From Aquatica leii (taxonomy: Eukaryota; Arthropoda; Insecta; Coleoptera; Lampyridae), in NCBI GenBank assembly GCA_035610365.1, contig CM069436.1:40617117-40681116 (forward strand): a stretch of 64,000 nucleotides of DNA. The letters run 5' to 3'. The notes below the pieces were generated by a model. The model was given only the letters and a program-made list of their open reading frames with translations. It had not been told where the DNA came from and searched no databases. Positions 59,005 to 64,000 of this stretch are shown piece after piece. The first letter of the stretch is position 1; each line of letters begins with the position of its first letter. The position numbers were made by a program, and so were the translations under genes.

Positions 59005-59463
59005 TTTATGATAAACTTTTTTTAATGTTTACAAATAATTTTAAACTGCTGACCTACATTAAAAACAGGGTTTTTAATTAAGCATAATTTACTTCTAATA
59101 CAACAGCCCATATGATGATATAAAAAGTTAGTATTTGCAAAAATACTTAAATTACTTATGTGACAAATCTAAGTAACAAAGCGTATATAGTACACTTAAA
59201 CAGAAAATAAGTAATTATTATTTCTCTTTGTCAAAACAACTTTGTTAAAATAATTAATTATTACGTTTTGCAGTTTTCGTTTAAACGACTTTAATTAAAA
59301 AAGTAAATGTGCTTTTAGCAATATGCAAAAGAGCGCTTATCTTTAGACTTTAATTTTTTTTTGTTTTGTGACAATTTTAATAAACGTTAAGAATCTTAAT
59401 TGTTTAATGTCAATAAAAGTTGATTTAAGAAATTAATTAATTAAAAAAAAATTGTTGTTACAG
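59005..59463. other. Intron sequence upstream of the receptor exon
   Basis: This is AT-rich sequence between the BEL LTR and the exon. Its last bases, TTGTTGTTACAG, form the 3' splice site. A polypyrimidine stretch is weak, and no branch site can be fixed. Confidence 0.5.
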
Positions 59464-59574
59464 GTTTATACTGTCCTGGTGTGTTTGATGGATGGGTTTG
59501 CTGGCCAGATACCGCAGCTGGAGAAAGTGCTAGCCATCCTTGTCCAGGATTTATTGTTGGATTTGACCCTGAAA
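59464..59574 (+). CDS. Internal exon of a class B GPCR, calcitonin/DH31-receptor type
   Basis: The 111-bp exon is bounded by ACAG at 59460-59463 and GTAAGT at 59575-59580. It completes one split codon with GT and ends with one base of the next, so it is a phase 1-1 exon. It encodes LYCPGVFDGWVCWPD, then TAAGESASHPCPGFIVGFDPE. This is the start of the extracellular hormone-receptor domain (HormR): Cys, the W-x-C-W block and the C-P before F..GFDP are diagnostic of secretin-family receptors. The FDGW.CW.DTxAG and FDP words favour calcitonin-receptor-like proteins, in insects the DH31 receptor, which signals through G proteins at the plasma membrane. Other exons lie outside the window or were not recognised. 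PDF or other class B receptors are less likely alternatives. Confidence 0.85.
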
Positions 59575-62500
59575 GTAAGTATTAAACAAATTTAAATAAT
59601 TCAAGATTTTAGTAAACAATTAATAACTAGTTAAAGTAAAATGCAATTATATTTACAAATCTGCTATTTAAATTATTTTTTATTTATAAATTTTGTAAAT
59701 CAATTATGTATCTTATAACGTTTAATTTACTCTAAGCAATATTTGCATACAATTAATAAGTATTTAATACCTTTTTTACATAGACATTTTCAATAACAAT
59801 TATTGATTCATATGTAATTGTTTTTTTTTGTTTTAACACAAATTACAAATAAATTTAAATTTACTCGCTGTACATCATTTGATTATAATAGTAACAATTT
59901 TTTTTTTAAATTACAACTGTTAAATAGTTTTAACTGTTTTAAATTAAAAAATAATTTTTTAACTAAAACAAAATAAATATAACAAAAGTTTTTTGTTTTC
60001 AAATAAAATACGTTTTTGCTACACTATAAAAATTTAGTTTACCATAATTTCAAATTAATTTGTCAATATTTTTCTTAAATAATCTAACTTATAAAAATAA
60101 ATTTCAAAAATACTTTTATATAGTGAAAATTGTAACGTTTCTAAATAATTCTGCACTTTCAAATGCAACTAGTTTCATATGTAACATGAAATTGGCAATG
60201 CTCCAATTTTCATTGTTACAATATTAAAACCTTTACATTACAATTGTGATTGCTTAATGTTATTTTATTACCAATACTACATAAAATCTGTAATGTTTAA
60301 GCTTAAAACTTTTGAAATTCTGGTTAAGTCTAAGATCTGGCCGAGGAAATCGTAAACAATGAACTACTTCCGTTGCTGACACGTACAGGTTAGATTTAGA
60401 GTTGATTTACACTCTTCTTTGTAGTGCCGAAGCAATTTATTTTACAAGTAGTTGACTCCAAAAAAAATCTACACATATTGTTATTAAAGTGTTTAAATTG
60501 TATCAAATAAAATATGTTTTTATTTTCTATTTTTTTTTCATTTGGTTGTTAAAATTTTTGTTATTATTTGTTGTGTAGTTTTTTAATATCTTTTATTTTT
60601 TTGCACTTAAATCCTGCATGTTAATTTTTATTTAAATTTTCTATTCATTTCTACTTTATGAAATGAAATAAGTTTATAGTGCGTAACAGCAAATTCGATA
60701 TAATAATACATTGTAAGCTTCTTATATCTTTCTAGCATTAGTTACTTTTTACTTTCAATTTTTAATTAGATGTGATTTATTAGTCTTTAAAAGCTTTAAA
60801 TTCAACGTTAAGTTCGTAAGTTTTAATTAAAATTTGTTTACTATTTTTATACACCTTATTAACTTGCAAGAAAATTAATCATAAGTCAACCTTTTATATA
60901 ATTAAGCTATGACAACGGTATTAAATTTAGATAATAATATTAAAATTTTGTTTAATTTACATTGTGTTACCTTCGTTTTTAATTTCTGTGTTATTCTATT
61001 TGATATGACTCGTTAATCGAATTTAATATTTGCGCAAATATAATATTTTAAAGAAAATGTAATATAAAAAAACAAAAATCAAAACACGAATGTAATAAAA
61101 TTTGTAAAAATGTTTTTATCAAGAAGAGCTTAATATAACCAAATGTATAACCGCATTCATCAAAAGCGCTATCTACTGTATAACGTATTATAAATTCAAT
61201 TTAAATGTTAAGGATTTTTACGCAATTATTTTTGAATATATTCTAGTTTAATTTTCTACGAATTTTGTACCCCTTTATGAGTGTTGTTGACCTCTCGCAT
61301 ACATTTATATTACATGCACACAGTTTCATGCAAATGTGTAGGGCCTACAGTTCCGCCGGTTCTGAATGGGAATGTGAAAAACTTGTACATAAATGTATAT
61401 AAAAAGGTTGACATATTGCGCATCTTTGTTTATAAATTATCAATTAATTTAAAATGTAAATGTTTTGACCTCAATTAATTTCAAATGTTACTTTAACTCA
61501 ATATTATGTATTATTACTTTTAAATATAGAACACATTTTTTGTACAAGTTTAAATTTTTTTTCATTTAAACTATTAGACAATAGAAGAGCACTGTATCAT
61601 ACAGCAATATTAAATATTTTCAGTAAGTTTAATATAACACAGTTTAAATTTTAGCGCAATACGCTTCTAAGTATTCATTGCATTCGTTGTGCTTTTTCAG
61701 TTTCGTTTTAAAAAAATGTTTGGTATGAACATTTTCTGACAACTAAAATTATACGTCAATTCACATTTATTGTAAATTGAATTCTAAATCGATTTTTTTT
61801 TCTTGACATTATTTCTGTAGAATCTATTGCTTTGAACATATTTATTACAATACAAATGACGATATGTTTTAAATTTATTTATCTTATTAACTACAAAACC
61901 AATGTATTAACAAATGATAGTGGGTTTTAAAGTTATTTATTACACTATTTAAATTATGCGAATCTCTTTTGTTAAATCACGTAACGTTAAGAGTCGTTAC
62001 AAAACGTAGTAGTATTAGATGTAATTGTTGATATACTAAAACTAGCAATATTTTAATGAAAATTGATCTATTAGATATGCGCAAATAACTATTGAAAACA
62101 TTTTCTATTATGTTTAAAACACATTTATGTTTTTGTTAATTTGGTTTTATTTTTAACAAAAAACATGTAGGATATTGGGCACATATGCTATATAAATTGG
62201 TCCGTGCTTAAAGATGTTACCGTAAAATTCCTAACAAAACGTACCTTAAAAATATCTGTTCGGCTTGCTCAATGAGATGTGCGTTGGTGATACGATAATT
62301 AAATTGTATGAATATTTAAACCTCAAAAAAACATTTGATAGTTCTAAGTCTGTATTTACCAAAATACTCGTCGGGCATCTTTTAACTTTTATGGGAATTC
62401 GTAAATTTTTACAAACGTTTATTACAAAACCAAGAGAAACGCAAATGAAATAGATAATAAAACAAAAATAAAACAAGTTAACAAATTGACAACGAATTGA

Positions 62501-62829
62501 TTGTAAAATAAAATCAATACATTATTGTTTGAATTAAAGTATAACTCAATTCCAATTTAATTTAAAGCGTCTATAATTACCTAAAAAACATGTGTCATCA
62601 CAAAAAAATAAACATTTAAGTTACATAAAAAAAATTCAAAACTATAAGTTAACATCCCATGAGTTTCAAAGATTTTTTGTTGCATTTGCAGTAAACGTTA
62701 AAACTTAAATTTAATTAACTATTGTCATTTGAAAAAGAGCGTTAATTACGTTCAAAAGCTTTTAGTATTTAATAAACTTACACAATTTACTCAAACAAAT
62801 TTTGATAAAATAGTAATGACCGGAAACAA
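59575..62829. other. Downstream intron, nothing recognisable
   Basis: The stretch begins with a consensus GTAAGT donor. The remainder is very AT-rich without coding or transposon similarity that I can identify. Short ORFs at 61281 and 62246-62476 carry no motif. Confidence 0.5.
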
Positions 62830-63415
62830 AAGAAGGGATAGCTCAAAACCATAATCAGGATTAAAGTAATTAAAGGTTTCTATGCTTTCTTGGGTTTTCT
62901 TATTGAAGAAGAATAGAGATTTTGTAATGACCGAAACGTTATCAAAGTTGATATTGTGACCTGTAGTAAAATGATGTTTAGCTATCGCAGTCTTAAAAAA
63001 TATGTTTTTTCCTTATACAACAATCATGTTCTGAAATCCTTGTAATGATGGAACGACCAGGTTTACCAATGTAGATTAAAGCATATAAATAAGGAATTTG
63101 GTATACATCTTAAAAAGAAAGTGTAGAAAATTTGTTCTTGGAAGAAGGAAGAATGTGAGATATTTTGCCTGTGAAGTTGAATATTGGTTTAATATCATTT
63201 TTACAAAGAAGTTTCCCTATTTTATCTGTAATTTTGTGAATGTAAGATAAAAATACCGAATTGTTTCGGAAGTAGAGATGTCTTTAGGTAATCGAGCACT
63301 TAGATGTAAACAACGGTTTATAATAAAGCTCTTTACAAAAGTGTGCAAAATCTTGCCAAATTTGGTTACAACAATGACACGGTCCAAACCCCAAAGACGT
63401 TCTCATTTTAGTCTT
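62830..63415 (-). pseudogene. Penelope-like element: GIY-YIG endonuclease fragment
   Basis: Minus-strand frames read GKLLCKNDIKPIFNFTGKIS and SSKNKFSTL, then DVYQIPYLYALIYIGKPGRS with the GIY-YIG signature (VYQIP...IYIGKPGRS for the usual IYxIPC...YIGQTGRS). ITRISEHDCCIRKK follows, then a His-rich TSFYYR/GHNINFDN-like segment. The order matches the RT-to-endonuclease end of Penelope-like retroelements. Stops and frameshifts break the frame, and the reverse transcriptase is not preserved. No hammerhead motif was seen beside this fragment. Confidence 0.8.
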
Positions 63416-63675
63416 TATACATATTAAAAAAAAAATTATAATAAATGTATTAACTCATTCTTATATTTTTATATAAATATGTAAGTTCCTGGTCTGGGAA
63501 TAACTCAAATAAATTTTTGTTGCAATTTTTAAAACCGATTACATTTTTACAAGTAATAAATTTAAAAGCTTAAAACACCTATTGCTATTGCACATGCTAT
63601 TATCAGCTTAAATAAATTTTAAATAAGAATTCATGGCGTGTGTTGACCTCTAGTATTTATTTAAAATAGTAATTG
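63416..63675. other. No recognisable feature
   Basis: This short AT-rich stretch lies between the Penelope fragment and the LTR. Confidence 0.5.
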
Positions 63676-64000
63676 TGTTACAAGCTTTTGGTTTTACGAA
63701 ACTTGCACGGCCAACTCACACGTGTCGGAGGTAATGGAGGTTCACAGGAAGTATGCTTAAGGGCGCCAGAGCTAATCCAAGAAAATACTTCTGTCTCGCT
63801 CACGACAGACGATACAAACTTGTAACCCAATTGGAGGTTCGTAATCCTTATTACTCTGGTGTTCGAGTAGCCAAAATTAATTAATAGATAACGATAATCA
63901 CAGGAGCAAGAACAATAAAAAGAAAAATTAACAAGTATAATCAATTTAATGTCTTAACATTGGATAATAATAAGAAGATACAAAATTTAATGGTTTCCAT
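63676..64000 (-). repeat. Diverged LTR of the 26-33 kb gypsy family, minus orientation, cut by the window end
   Basis: Read on the minus strand this ends CTTGTAACA at 63676 and shares GGCTACTCGAACA, AAGGATTACGAA, GACAGAAGTAT, AGCTCTGGCGCCCT, TTGGCCGTGCAAG and TTCGTAA with the ends of the LTRs at 27421 and 33306, with clear divergence. No primer site follows it at its 3' end, so it is a 3' LTR or solo LTR of an element lying to the right. Confidence 0.85.

Noticed and set aside
62925..62945. CCGAAACG word like the hammerhead 3' core
   Set aside because: It is part of the minus-strand Penelope endonuclease coding remnant, and no CTGATGA partner lies at the right spacing.
1..64000. tRNA, rRNA, CRISPR arrays or bacterial-type operons
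   Set aside because: No cloverleaf with A/B boxes, no rRNA core words and no regularly spaced repeats were found. The tRNA-like word at 27426 is a retroelement primer site.

Overview
This is a eukaryotic, AT-rich window (estimated by eye at about 70% A+T) from an insect-like nuclear genome. The evidence is the transposon content: piggyBac, several Tc1/mariner-type transposases, hAT, BEL/Pao, Ty3/gypsy, three LINE lineages and a Penelope-like GIY-YIG element. The introns have GT...AG borders. One host exon resembles the calcitonin/DH31 neuropeptide receptors of insects. A beetle or another large-genome insect would fit, but the exact order cannot be fixed from the sequence. There are no bacterial operons, and I found no tRNA, rRNA or CRISPR.

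The only convincing host coding sequence is one small exon at 59464-59574 (+). It encodes the first part of a class B (secretin-type) GPCR hormone-receptor domain. Most of the window is therefore probably intron or flank of that receptor gene, filled with mobile DNA.

Layout. 0-9 kb: a transposase HTH fragment, a TTAA-bounded internally deleted piggyBac element, an old dispersed repeat, a decayed RT-encoding LINE and MITE-like hairpins. 9.7-12.1 kb: a 1.2-kb tandem duplication. 12.7-18.6 kb: a decayed mariner transposase, an unassigned coding-like stretch and a spliced Tc1-type transposase pseudogene. 19.4-23.5 kb: nothing recognisable. 23.5-33.3 kb: a BEL/Pao remnant broken by a young 7.3-kb Ty3/gypsy-type LTR element. 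That element has LTRs of 1403 and 1400 bp, a tRNA-Lys primer site, TGTT target duplications and a single 446-codon Gag-integrase ORF with the polymerase missing. 33.5-41.1 kb: a damaged hammerhead-bearing repeat, foldback elements, a 174-bp palindromic MITE and a complete 2.15-kb TA-flanked mariner-type element with inverted repeats of roughly 430 bp. 41-47 kb: AT-rich DNA with one dispersed repeat and a fossil hammerhead motif. 47.4-51.36 kb: a 5'-truncated CR1/jockey-group LINE. 52.7-55.1 kb: a second copy of the dispersed repeat, hAT and gypsy integrase fragments. 55.6-57.7 kb: a LINE fragment invaded by a Penelope-like direct-repeat unit that carries a complete hammerhead ribozyme. 57.7-59.0 kb: the 3' end of a BEL/Pao element with its 3' LTR. 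59.46 kb: the receptor exon. 62.8-63.4 kb: a Penelope-like GIY-YIG fragment. 63.68-64 kb: a diverged LTR of the same family as the 26-33 kb element, in the opposite orientation.

The most notable items are the hammerhead ribozyme and its repeat family (57.2, 33.6 and possibly 45.7 kb), the young RT-less Gag-integrase LTR element, and the mariner-type element with long inverted repeats and an intron.
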